NCBI GenBank assembly: GCA_965222015.1
Contig: CBDCTL010000022.1
Location: forward strand, 496,001-560,000
Reading direction: 5' to 3'
Length of the DNA stretch: 64,000 nucleotides
Origin: JANQPX01 sp965222015
GTDB lineage: Bacteria; Pseudomonadota; Alphaproteobacteria; Geminicoccales; Geminicoccaceae
The notes beneath the pieces are model-generated. The model searched no databases and was not told the origin of the DNA. It worked only from the letters and a program-made list of their open reading frames with translations. Below, one piece after another: positions 8,251-16,835 of the stretch; the first letter of the stretch is position 1, and every line of letters starts with the position of its first letter. A program made the translations under genes and the position numbers.

Positions 8251-9279
8251 ATGGCCGCGCCGCCGACCGGACCTGAGCGACTTCTGGTGGCGATCGGCGG
8301 CAACGCGACCCATCCGGAGACCATCGAAGGCACCTCGATCGAGCAGAAGGCGATCGCAGCCAGGACCGCCGAAGCGCTCCTGCCGCTGGCCCTTCGCGAC
8401 AACGAGCTGATCATCACCCACGGCAACGGCCCGGTCGTGGGCAAGATCCTGATGCGTCAGGCGCTCACCCGCGACCGCATCGCGCCGATGCCGCTCGACA
8501 TCTGCGTCGCTCACAGCCAGGGCGGCATCGCCTATCTTTTGATGCAGGCGATCGAAAACGCCCTTCGCCGCGCCGACAATGATCGGCACGTCGCCTGCCT
8601 CCTGACCCAGGTCGAGGTCGACGCCAGCGATCCCGCCTTCGCCGATCCTGCAAAGCCGGTCGGCCCGTTCTTCACCGAAGAGGAGGCCAAGGCGCTCGGT
8701 GAGGAATTCGGCTGGCTGATGAAGGAGGATTCCGGCCGCGGTTGGCGCCATGTCGTGCCCTCGCCGATGCCGCGCCACATCGTCGACATTTCGCTCATAC
8801 GGATCCTGTCGCAGCGCGGCACCATCGTGATCGCCGCAGGCGGCGGCGGCATTCCGGTGGTGCGGGGCGAGAAGGGCGAGCGCCAGGGCGTCGCCGCCGT
8901 GATCGACAAGGACATGACCTCGGCCCATATGGCCAACGTGCTCGGCATCGAGAGGCTGATGATCCTGACCGCGGTCGAGAAGGTCGCGATCCACTTCGGC
9001 ACGCCCAAAGAGCGAAGGCTGGACCGGGTCGGCCTGGACGAGATCAAGGCCTATCGAAAGGAGGGGCATTTCGCCGCCGGCTCCATGGGCCCGAAGATCG
9101 ACGCCGCCATCCGCTTTCTCGACGGCGGCGGCAAGGAGGTGATCATCGGCCATATCGACCAGGCCATGGACGCCCTCGAAGGCCGCGCCGGCACCCGAGT
9201 TGCCACCGGCAACGGGGTTGACGCTGCCGCGGTCTCCGGTTCCGCTGCCGGTGCGGACGATGACGAACAGGGCGCTTGA
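8251..9279 (+). CDS. allK: Carbamate kinase
   Basis: A 342-residue amino-acid-kinase family protein. Carbamate kinase motifs are clear: AIGGNA near the N-terminus, ITHGNGPVVGKILMRQ, the AAGGGGIPV loop and IDKDMTSAHMANVLG. It converts carbamoyl phosphate and ADP to ATP, ammonia and CO2, and so harvests the energy released by oxalurate phosphorolysis. The family is usually about 310 residues; the extra ~20 residues at the C-terminus (AAAVSGSAAGADDDE) are low-complexity and overlap the start of the next gene by 20 bp. The gene could equally be called arcC; I use the allantoin-operon name from context. Confidence 0.9.
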   Translation: MAAPPTGPERLLVAIGGNATHPETIEGTSIEQKAIAARTAEALLPLALRDNELIITHGNGPVVGKILMRQALTRDRIAPMPLDICVAHSQGGIAYLLMQAIENALRRADNDRHVACLLTQVEVDASDPAFADPAKPVGPFFTEEEAKALGEEFGWLMKEDSGRGWRHVVPSPMPRHIVDISLIRILSQRGTIVIAAGGGGIPVVRGEKGERQGVAAVIDKDMTSAHMANVLGIERLMILTAVEKVAIHFGTPKERRLDRVGLDEIKAYRKEGHFAAGSMGPKIDAAIRFLDGGGKEVIIGHIDQAMDALEGRAGTRVATGNGVDAAAVSGSAAGADDDEQGA

Positions 9280-10141
9280 CGCTGCCTCGGTTGGGCTGCT
9301 CGCCGGGCGTGCTTTGGCCCGATCAAGCGAAGCCTCGGTCATCGCCCGGTTCGAGCGCAGTGCCTGTCTCGACATCGGCGGCAGCCTGGTCACGATCGCG
9401 GATCGGGATCTTTATGACGGCCCGCTAACCATTCGGCTGAACCGGCCCTTCGCCGCCCTCGACATCGAGAAAGGCCAGCGCTGGACGGCCTCGCCCGCTC
9501 GCCTCCGGCGGCAAGACGGGCTGAACATCGATCTGACCTCCGCCCCGATCTGGAGGCCGGATCTTCCGAAATCCCCGCCGCATCCCGGACGCCTGAGACG
9601 AGGTCTGGACCACCTGCTCGACCTCCTCCGGGAGCAGGGCCTGCCGAAGGATGGCCTGCTCGGCCTGGTCATCACCGACCGGCAGGTGCAAAACGCCATC
9701 GAACGCGCTGCCGTCGTTCCGATCGACGCGCTGCGGAAAGATCTCTCCCGCCGGCTCGCGAACGGCGCCATCGATCCGCCCCCGGTCGCCGGCCTCATCG
9801 GCCTCGGCCCCGGCCTCACCCCCTCCGGCGACGATCTGCTCTGCGGCGTCCTCATCACCTGCCGCCATCTCGGCGAGATCGAGGTCGCGGCGTCGCTCGC
9901 AGCGACCGTCAACGCCGCCGCCACCACCGCCACCACGCCGATCAGCCGGGCGCATCTCGCCGCCGCCGCCGAGGGCTACGCAGCCGCCCCGCTGCATGAC
10001 CTGCTCGCCGCTTTGGTCGACGATGATCGCCGTGCGATCGGTGGGACCCTGGACGTGGTGGCCGGGATCGGTCATTCCTCCGGTCTGGATGCGGTCGCCG
10101 GCATGGTGCTGGCGGCGACGGCCTGGCTATCGAGGACCTGA
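9260..10141 (+). CDS. allH: DUF2877 protein, YlbF/AllH-type oxamate carbamoyltransferase subunit
   Basis: A 293-residue DUF2877 protein. The hallmark GLGPGLTPSGDDLLCGVL block is present at roughly residues 180-197. In E. coli the homologue YlbF is the third component of oxamate carbamoyltransferase. The start ATG at 9260 lies inside the end of the carbamate kinase gene (20-bp overlap), a sign of translational coupling. The next gene begins 3 bp after its stop. Cytoplasmic, no signal peptide. Confidence 0.8.
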   Translation: MTNRALDAASVGLLAGRALARSSEASVIARFERSACLDIGGSLVTIADRDLYDGPLTIRLNRPFAALDIEKGQRWTASPARLRRQDGLNIDLTSAPIWRPDLPKSPPHPGRLRRGLDHLLDLLREQGLPKDGLLGLVITDRQVQNAIERAAVVPIDALRKDLSRRLANGAIDPPPVAGLIGLGPGLTPSGDDLLCGVLITCRHLGEIEVAASLAATVNAAATTATTPISRAHLAAAAEGYAAAPLHDLLAALVDDDRRAIGGTLDVVAGIGHSSGLDAVAGMVLAATAWLSRT

Positions 10142-10144
10142 AAC

Positions 10145-11737
10145 ATGCTTCAGACGGCCCGTTCCTATGGCGGTATGGTCACCGCCCCCCACCACCTCGC
10201 GGCCCAGGCCGGTCTGCGCGTGCTTCAGGACGGCGGCAACGCGATCGAGGCGATGATCGCCGCGGCCGCCACGATCGCCGTGGTCTACCCGCACATGAAC
10301 GCGCTCGGCGGCGATAATTTCTGGCTGTTCGCCGAACCCGGGACCGATCCGGTCGGGATCGACGCCTGCGGCGCTGCTGCCGGCCTCGCGGACATCGGCT
10401 TCTACAAGGCGCAGGATCTCGAAAGGATCCCCGACCGCGGCCCGCTCGCGGCGCTGACGGTCGCCGGCGCCGTGTCCGGCTGGCAGGCGGCCTTTCGCCA
10501 CAGCAGGGACGCCTGGGACGGCCGCCTGCCGCTCTCCCGCCTGCTCGAAGACGCCATCTACCACGCCGAGGACGGCACGGCCGTCACCGAAACGCTGGCG
10601 CGGAATACGGCCGCCAAGCTGGATCAGCTGAAGGACGTTCCGGGCTTCGCCGAGACGTTTCTCAAGAACGACAAGCCCTATGGCGAGGGGGAGCGTCTGA
10701 TCCTTGACCGGCTCGCCTTCACCCTCGATCAGCTCGCGCGCGACGGCCTGCATGATTTCTACCGCGGCGACCTTGCCCGCTCCATCGCGAAAGACCTCGA
10801 ACGCCTCGGCAGCCCGCTCAGGCTGGAGGACCTGGAGCGCCACGAAGCCCTCACGGTCACGCCGCTCAGCACCGAGATCCAGGGTCACCACCTCTACAAC
10901 ATGCCGCCCCCCACCCAGGGCCTCGCCTCGCTCCTGCTCCTGGCCGTCTTCTCCCGCTTGAACGTCAAGACCGTCGACTCGCCTGAATATGTGCATGCGC
11001 TGGTGGAGTCCACCAAGGCCGCCTTCAGCATCCGCGACCGCTACGTCACCGACCCCGCCTACATGGAAGTCCCTGCCGAACGCTTTCTCGACAAGCTGGT
11101 GATCGACGAGCTGGTCGGCGCCATCTCCATGGACAAGGCCGCCCCCTGGCCCCAGGCGGCGCCTGGAGGCGATACGGTTTGGCTGGGTGCGGTCGACGCG
11201 GAGGGGAGGGCCGTCAGCTTCATCCAGAGCCTCTATTGGGAATTCGGCTCCGGCGTCGTGCTGCCCGAATCCGGCGTCGTCTGGCAGAACCGCGGTATCA
11301 GTTTTTCGCTGGACGAGAGCCATCACAATCACCTCCGCCCGCACCGCCGCCCCTTCCACACCATCCAGCCCGCTTTGGCCAGGCTCGAAGACGGTCGCGT
11401 CATGGCCTACGGCACCATGGGCGGCGAGGGCCAGCCCCAGACCCAGGCCGTGATTTTTTCCAGATACGCCCTCTTCGGACAAAAGCTGCAGGAGGCGGTC
11501 ACCGCCCCGCGCTGGCTGCTGGGCAAGACGTGGGGGGAGGAAACCACCAGCCTCAAGATCGAGGACCGGTTCGATGCGAACCTCATCGACGAGCTCGGCA
11601 CTGCCGGTCACGACGTGCAGATCGTAGGCGCGTTCGAGGAGATCATGGGCCACGCCGGCGCGCTCGTGTATCATCAGGACGGCCTGATCGAAGGCGCGAG
11701 CGATCCGCGGAGCGACGGCGCTGCAGCGGCATGTTGA
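10145..11737 (+). CDS. hpxW: Gamma-glutamyltransferase-family oxamate amidohydrolase (HpxW-like)
   Basis: A 530-residue Ntn-hydrolase of the gamma-glutamyltransferase family. The processing/nucleophile threonine is present (GGDTVWLG, Thr344), so the precursor could be cleaved autocatalytically into two chains of about 343 and 187 residues. There is no signal peptide, unlike periplasmic GGT. Klebsiella HpxW, a member of this family, hydrolyses oxamate to oxalate and ammonia. Here the gene follows the oxamate-producing complex by 3 bp, which makes that activity the best reading. A generic GGT or other amidase remains possible. Confidence 0.75.
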   Translation: MLQTARSYGGMVTAPHHLAAQAGLRVLQDGGNAIEAMIAAAATIAVVYPHMNALGGDNFWLFAEPGTDPVGIDACGAAAGLADIGFYKAQDLERIPDRGPLAALTVAGAVSGWQAAFRHSRDAWDGRLPLSRLLEDAIYHAEDGTAVTETLARNTAAKLDQLKDVPGFAETFLKNDKPYGEGERLILDRLAFTLDQLARDGLHDFYRGDLARSIAKDLERLGSPLRLEDLERHEALTVTPLSTEIQGHHLYNMPPPTQGLASLLLLAVFSRLNVKTVDSPEYVHALVESTKAAFSIRDRYVTDPAYMEVPAERFLDKLVIDELVGAISMDKAAPWPQAAPGGDTVWLGAVDAEGRAVSFIQSLYWEFGSGVVLPESGVVWQNRGISFSLDESHHNHLRPHRRPFHTIQPALARLEDGRVMAYGTMGGEGQPQTQAVIFSRYALFGQKLQEAVTAPRWLLGKTWGEETTSLKIEDRFDANLIDELGTAGHDVQIVGAFEEIMGHAGALVYHQDGLIEGASDPRSDGAAAAC

Positions 11738-11762
11738 AACGTGCCTCCACTCACCCCCAACC

Positions 11763-11861
11763 GTCATGCCCGGGCTTGACCCGGGCATCCATTTGTCAGC
11801 CGAATGACGACGTCGGGCGCCTCGCTCCAACATGGATTACCGGGTCAAGCCCGGCAATGAC
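11763..11861. repeat. Dispersed palindromic element (inverted repeat)
   Basis: The arms at 11763-11791 and 11833-11861 are about 29 bp each and near-perfect inverted complements around the core GGGCTTGACCCGGGCAT, separated by about 41 bp. This type of element is scattered between genes in many alphaproteobacterial genomes. It lies just after hpxW and could act as an mRNA-end hairpin for the ureide operon. Confidence 0.85.
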
Positions 11862-11869
11862 GAGCGTCG

Positions 11870-11920
11870 GGAAACCGGGCCGCAAACCGTCGAGCCAGGC
11901 GAGGGCAGGGTAGGAGTCCA
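11870..11920. repeat. Copy E of the ~75-bp hairpin-headed repeat, upstream of cinA
   Basis: The stretch AAACCGGGCCGCAAACCGTC and the following CGAGCCAGGC and GAGTCC closely match the repeat pair at 30346-30550 (19 of 20 positions in the first block). The hairpin head seen in other copies is missing; its place is taken by the cinA start at 11926. See the finding on this repeat family. Confidence 0.7.
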
Positions 11921-11925
11921 AAAAA

Positions 11926-13155
11926 ATGCGTTGCGAGGTCTTAGCCATCGGCACGGAGCTGCTGCTCGGCCAGATCGTCGATACCAATTCCTCCTGGATC
12001 GGCGAGCAGCTGGCCCTGGCCGGCATCGACTCGCATTACCAGACCAAGGTCGGCGACAACCAGGCGCGCATGGTCGAATGCCTGAGGCTGGCGCTCTCCC
12101 GCTCCGATGCCGTCATCTGCTGCGGCGGTCTCGGCCCGACCCAGGACGACATCACCCGCGAAGCCATCGCGGAGGTCATGGAGACCAGGCTGGTCAGACA
12201 TGACGCGATCGCGGAGCACATCCGGGCGATGTTCGAAAAACGCGGGCGCGAGATGGCGCCGAGCAATCTTCGCCAGGCCGACGTCCCCGAAGGCGCCAGC
12301 ACCATCCCGGAGATGCCCGGCACCGCCCCCGGCCTGGTCTGCCCCATCGGCGGGCAGGTGATCTACGCCGTCCCCGGCGTGCCCCACGAAATGCGCACCA
12401 TGCTCGAAGGCACCGTGCTCCCCGACCTCAAGCGTCGCGCCGGCGTTACCTCGGTCATCAAAAGCCGTATTTTTCGGACGTGGGGCTACACCGAAAGCGG
12501 CCTCGCCGACCTGCTGTCCGGCGAGATCACCGACCTCGACAAGTCGAGGAAGGCGACCATCGCCTTCCAGGCGAGCGGCATCGAAGGCATCAAGGTCCGC
12601 ATCACGACGAAAGCCGACAGCGCCGCCGCCGCCAAATCTGCCCTCGACGAGGTCGAGCAGCGCATCCGCCCCATGCTCGACGACTACATCTTCGGCATCG
12701 ACGACCAGACCATGGAATCCGTGGTCCTCGACCACCTCCGCGCCCAAAACAAGACCCTCGCCATCGCCGAGGGCCTGACCGCAGGCCTTGCGGCGACTCG
12801 CCTGAGTCTCGTCCGCGGGGCCGCGTCGACCTTTCTCGGCGGCCAGACCCTGACCCGTGTCGACTCGCCTTTACTGGGCCTGCCGCCAGGCGCCTCCCCG
12901 ACCAGCGCCGAGGCGGCCATGGCCTTGGCGTCGAACGTCCGAAAAACCTTCGAGGCCGATATCGGCCTCGCCGCAACCGGCAATCCCGGGCCCGAGGAGC
13001 GGGACGGTCAGGCGCCTGGTATCGTTCATCTCGCGATCGCCGCGGATGACGGCGTCGATTCCGCCGAGGTGAAGCTGCCGGGCGATGCCAACAGGGTACG
13101 TCAGTATGCGGTGATCAGCTTGCTGAACAGGCTGCGGCTCCGGCTCCTCGACTGA
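11926..13155 (+). CDS. cinA: CinA family protein with degenerate C-terminal deamidase domain
   Basis: A 409-residue two-domain protein. Residues 1-170 form the MoaB/MogA-like domain (EVLAIGTELLLGQIVDTN and CCGGLGPTQDD motifs, intact). Residues about 255-409 match the PncC-type nicotinamide mononucleotide deamidase domain in length and overall pattern. In active members the motif reads AES(L/C)TGG with a nucleophilic serine; here it is AEGLTAG, with Gly283 in the serine position. The following AY(S/T)NEAK segment, which carries a conserved lysine, is replaced by TLTRVDSP. The C-terminal domain is therefore probably inactive. The N-terminal ADP-ribose pyrophosphatase-like part may still work. 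Not part of the upstream operon by spacing (188 bp with repeats). Confidence 0.85.
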   Translation: MRCEVLAIGTELLLGQIVDTNSSWIGEQLALAGIDSHYQTKVGDNQARMVECLRLALSRSDAVICCGGLGPTQDDITREAIAEVMETRLVRHDAIAEHIRAMFEKRGREMAPSNLRQADVPEGASTIPEMPGTAPGLVCPIGGQVIYAVPGVPHEMRTMLEGTVLPDLKRRAGVTSVIKSRIFRTWGYTESGLADLLSGEITDLDKSRKATIAFQASGIEGIKVRITTKADSAAAAKSALDEVEQRIRPMLDDYIFGIDDQTMESVVLDHLRAQNKTLAIAEGLTAGLAATRLSLVRGAASTFLGGQTLTRVDSPLLGLPPGASPTSAEAAMALASNVRKTFEADIGLAATGNPGPEERDGQAPGIVHLAIAADDGVDSAEVKLPGDANRVRQYAVISLLNRLRLRLLD

Positions 13156-13308
13156 CGTCAGGGCGCTCTGCCAACATCTTGATCGAGCGGCATTTTAAGC
13201 AAGCCGCCAGGACGCCCCATCGATCTTCGCGGATCGCCGTCGACCGGATTCGGCGTCCGGCCATGGCTCCGGGAATGGTATGTACGCGACATCGCCGGTT
13301 CCGGAGGG

Positions 13309-13337
13309 TTGTACGGTTTTCGCCCGGCTTATAAAAT
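13309..13337 (+). promoter_or_regulatory. Possible sigma-70-type promoter for the FecR gene
   Basis: TTGTAC at 13309 and TAAAAT at 13332 are separated by 17 bp, in an otherwise GC-rich intergenic region about 100 bp before the FecR gene. Only the spacing and the -10 match are good; the -35 is weak. Confidence 0.3.
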
Positions 13338-13436
13338 TTGCCGCGAATTCGCTGATTGTCGACGCGATGCCGTCTGTCGCGCCTCTCGAAACGCTTTCGA
13401 ATCCGGAACGATCCAGAAAATCAGTTGGGAACGCCC

Positions 13437-14456
13437 ATGACTGCCTCACCGCTCATGAAACATTGCCGTTTGGCGCTCAGCCTGCTCGGCGCCGTCACTC
13501 TGATGACCACGACCACCGCCGATCTCGGTGCGCAGGACGCGGCCGAGCCCGACCGTCAGTGGCGTTTGAACGGCCTGACCGAGGATGCCAGGATCCACGC
13601 CGAAAACGCGCCGTTTTGGCAAAAGACCGGAGGCAACGCGTCGATCCCGCCCGGCAGCGACCTGGAAGTGCCGGAGGAGGGCGGGATCATTCGCGCGGAT
13701 ATCGGGGCGGCGACGACCCGCAGCCTGTCTCGCTTTCGCTTTCCGCCTTCGAACCAGGAAAAGCGTCTCGATCACATTCAGGGTGACGTGAGGTACTACG
13801 TCAAGCACCCGATCGATGGCCGCTTCGACGTTCTCACCCCCCAGCTCTACCTGTCGACGACGGGTGCCGTTTTCGACGTCGAGGTCGGCGTGCAGGGGAC
13901 GCAGGTGGATGCGATCGAAGGAGCGGTCCTGATCACGACCGGCGACCGCGTCTCCGAGATCCGGCTCCAGCCCGGCCAGTCGGCGCGGGTCAGCTCGACC
14001 AATCTCGGCCGGCTGGAGGTCCGCGACCAGCCCGGCGGCGGGTTCGCCACGATCGGTTTCAAGCCTGATCGCGGCGGCGATTCGTCGAACGGCAACGGCG
14101 GCGACGTTGCCGACAATGGCGGCGATTCGGGCTCATCGAATGGCGGCGGCAGTGGCGGCGGTGACGACGACAGTGGTAGCTCCGGTGGCGGCAACAGCGG
14201 CGGAAGCAATGGCAGCAGCAGCGCTTCCGGTGGCAGCGGCGGCGGCGTCAGCGGTGGTGGTAGCGGCAGCAGCGGCGCCGCCAGCGGCAACAGCGGCCGT
14301 GACAATGGCAGCAGCAGCGCTGCCAGTGGCAACAGCGGCGGTGGCAAGAGCAGCGGTAAAGGCGGCAGCGGCAAGGGGGGCGGCAACAGTAAAGGCGGTG
14401 GCAAGGGTAAGGGCGGTGGTAACGGCAAAGGCGGTGGCAAGGGTAAAAACAAATAA
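13437..14456 (+). CDS. Secreted FecR-domain protein with Gly/Ser/Lys-rich tail
   Basis: A 339-residue protein with an N-terminal signal-like hydrophobic segment (residues about 10-28), a FecR-type beta-rich domain (about 85-195, including LYLSTTGAVFDVEV and a GQSARV block) and a long low-complexity tail from about residue 210 to the end. The tail is Gly/Ser/Asn/Asp-rich first and turns to Gly/Lys repeats at the end. FecR domains here are probably periplasmic and structural or sensory, not sigma-factor regulators, since no ECF sigma gene is nearby. It converges on the adenylate cyclase gene and resembles the common pairing of FecR proteins with CHASE2 cyclases. Confidence 0.75.
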   Translation: MTASPLMKHCRLALSLLGAVTLMTTTTADLGAQDAAEPDRQWRLNGLTEDARIHAENAPFWQKTGGNASIPPGSDLEVPEEGGIIRADIGAATTRSLSRFRFPPSNQEKRLDHIQGDVRYYVKHPIDGRFDVLTPQLYLSTTGAVFDVEVGVQGTQVDAIEGAVLITTGDRVSEIRLQPGQSARVSSTNLGRLEVRDQPGGGFATIGFKPDRGGDSSNGNGGDVADNGGDSGSSNGGGSGGGDDDSGSSGGGNSGGSNGSSSASGGSGGGVSGGGSGSSGAASGNSGRDNGSSSAASGNSGGGKSSGKGGSGKGGGNSKGGGKGKGGGNGKGGGKGKNK

Positions 14457-14512
14457 CAGCCGCCCGATGCCGCCTCGATCGATCGTCTCGCCGCGGCGGT
14501 TCCTGCCGGACG

Positions 14513-16753
14513 CTATTTGTCCTTCATGACGATGGTCGTGCCGAGAACACCTTCGCGAACACGCGCGGCATGCAAGCGTACGAGCGGGTCGCTCGGAAAA
14601 AGCGTCTCCAGACGCAGGAATTCGTCGCCGGCGCCGTTCTCCATGTCGTCAAATGCCTTTCGATAGGCCGAGAGTTCGGCATAGCCCGCTTCGGCGCCGC
14701 TGGTCGGTTCGAAGGCCGGGATCGCCGTTTCCTTGCCCTTGAGCACCAGATCGCCGATCGGCCTGAAGTCGATGTCCGGGCAATCGGCCGCCGTGCTGCC
14801 GGCGACGCAGATATGGGTGTCGAAATATTTGTTGACGCCCTCCAGGCGCGCGGCGGTGTTGATCGCATCGCCATGGGCCGTGTAGTCGAAGCGGCGGCTG
14901 CCGCCGAAATTGCCGATGACCGCCATGCCCGTGTTGACGCCGATCCGCGTGCGGCCGAATTCGAGGCCCGAGGCGGCCTGCTCGGCGACAAAGGCCCGGC
15001 CGAAGGCGTCCATCTCCAGGGCGCAGCGAACCGCGCGCAGCGCATGGTCGGACTGGTCGAGCGGCGCGTTGAAAATGGCATGCACCGCATCGCCCACGAT
15101 CTTGTCGACCGTGCCGCCGTGATCCATGACGATCCCGCACTGACCATCCAGATAGCGGTTCAGCAGGCGCACGAGCGTCTCGGGGGCGGTGCGCTCGGTG
15201 AAGGTGGTGAACCCGGCTATATCGGAAAACAGAAACGTCATCTCGCGGGTCTCGCCGCCGAGCTTCAGCCGTGCCGGATCCTCGGCCAGCCGGCTGACGA
15301 TGGCGGGCGCCAGATAGTGCGTGAACGCGGTTCGGATCGCGTGCTTGTCCCGTTCGGCGAAGATGTGGGTGATCAGGCTCACGGTGAGATGCACCGAGGC
15401 GAGGGTGAGCAGCGGAAAGGTCGGATCGGCGAGGATGTGCGCCTTCTCGAACGCCATCCAGGAGGCTGCGCCGACCGCCACCGCCGAGCCCGCGCCGAGC
15501 AGCGCGCTCATGCCGGGCCCGACCAGGAGCAGCGCCACGGCCAGAACGAACCCGAGCAGGGCGCTGCCGCCCACTTCCAGGCCGACGATCCAGTCGGGCC
15601 GGGTCAGAAACCAGCCTGTCAGCATCTGTTCCAGAAGACCGGCATGGATCGCGACCCCGGCCTCGAAAGGGTTCAGCGGTGTCGATCGCAGGTCCTTCAG
15701 GCCGACGGCGCTGGTGCCGATCAGCAGGATATGACCCTCGACCGCCTCTCGAAGCGCGTCCGCGGGTGTGTTCGGATCGAGCACCGACGAAGCCGACAAT
15801 GTCCGCTCGGGCTCGATCGTCCGATAGTGCATCCAGACATGGCCGTCGGGATCGACCGGGACGTCGACCTGGCCGACGCGCAGGGTCTCGAGCCCGGCCC
15901 TGCGGCCGGCGGCTGCCGCCTCGGTCACCGCTCGGCTGCGGATGCCGAGGGTTGAGGCGCCCTGGGCGACCCTGAGCGCCTCGACCGCGAGCGACGGCAC
16001 GATGCGCCCTTCGATCGTCTGAACCAGCGGCACGCGCCGGATGACGTCGTCGGCATCCGCGGTAACGCTGAAGCTGCCCTGTCCGCGCGCGACACCTTCG
16101 AGCATCGGCAGGTTGGCGACGGCGCCGGAGAACGGCCGGAGGAAAGCCAAGGGGTCGGGCCCGATCGCGGCCATGCCGGCCATGAGTTCTGGCGCCCGAT
16201 CGGTCGGCCTGTCCACCAGCCCCATGCCGAGCACGACGGGCGAACGCGCGATGGCGTCCCGAAAGCGCCGATCGGGGTTCGGGAGCCGCTCCAGGAGGCC
16301 TGCGAGGCCGGCCGCGCCGGCGGCGCCCGGCAGCATGCGGGCGATCTCCGATGGCGCCATCCGATCCGGCTCCGCGAAAACCATGTCGAAGGCGATCGCG
16401 GCAGCGCCGGCCGACGTCAGGCGGTCGACGAGATCCGCCAGCCGATGCCGCGGCCACGGCCATTGACCGATCTCGGCGAGCGAGCGGTCGTCGATATCGA
16501 TGATCTTGACCGGTGTCGCCGGTGCCGGCCGCGGTGACAGCCGCTGGTAGCTGTCGAACACCGCGAGCCTCGCCTGCGCCAGCAGCGGCAGATCCAGGCC
16601 CCGGACTGCCGTGAGCCCGGCGACGATCGTCAGACCTGCGAGCAGCGCCAGACCCGTTCGCCGCTCGACCACCGCCGCCCAGTTCGAGAGCGCCGGCCAA
16701 CGCGCCGGAAACGGCCTGGCGATCGGCGCGGCCGGGCTGGATGACATCGACAT
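14513..16753 (-). CDS. CHASE2-domain class III adenylate/guanylate cyclase
   Basis: A 746-residue membrane protein: one transmembrane helix near residues 35-50, an extracytoplasmic CHASE2 sensor domain (starting with VKIIDIDDRSLAEIG, to about 380), two or three further membrane helices to about 460, then a cytoplasmic class III cyclase domain. Catalytic features are intact: metal-binding Asp511 (FSDIAGFT) and Asp555 (VGDAVHAIF), Lys551 in VDKIVGD, and the DYTAHGDAINTAARLEG segment. These point to cAMP production. The 82-bp divergent gap to the cyclic-nucleotide-binding EAL gene suggests a linked signalling pair. Confidence 0.9.
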   Translation of the reverse strand: MSMSSSPAAPIARPFPARWPALSNWAAVVERRTGLALLAGLTIVAGLTAVRGLDLPLLAQARLAVFDSYQRLSPRPAPATPVKIIDIDDRSLAEIGQWPWPRHRLADLVDRLTSAGAAAIAFDMVFAEPDRMAPSEIARMLPGAAGAAGLAGLLERLPNPDRRFRDAIARSPVVLGMGLVDRPTDRAPELMAGMAAIGPDPLAFLRPFSGAVANLPMLEGVARGQGSFSVTADADDVIRRVPLVQTIEGRIVPSLAVEALRVAQGASTLGIRSRAVTEAAAAGRRAGLETLRVGQVDVPVDPDGHVWMHYRTIEPERTLSASSVLDPNTPADALREAVEGHILLIGTSAVGLKDLRSTPLNPFEAGVAIHAGLLEQMLTGWFLTRPDWIVGLEVGGSALLGFVLAVALLLVGPGMSALLGAGSAVAVGAASWMAFEKAHILADPTFPLLTLASVHLTVSLITHIFAERDKHAIRTAFTHYLAPAIVSRLAEDPARLKLGGETREMTFLFSDIAGFTTFTERTAPETLVRLLNRYLDGQCGIVMDHGGTVDKIVGDAVHAIFNAPLDQSDHALRAVRCALEMDAFGRAFVAEQAASGLEFGRTRIGVNTGMAVIGNFGGSRRFDYTAHGDAINTAARLEGVNKYFDTHICVAGSTAADCPDIDFRPIGDLVLKGKETAIPAFEPTSGAEAGYAELSAYRKAFDDMENGAGDEFLRLETLFPSDPLVRLHAARVREGVLGTTIVMKDK

Positions 16754-16835
16754 GCGCGCACTCCATCGTCTGTCCCATGCGAAACCATGTGACCGGCCGC
16801 GATCCTATTATCTCTTCCTTAACAAATACTAAGGC

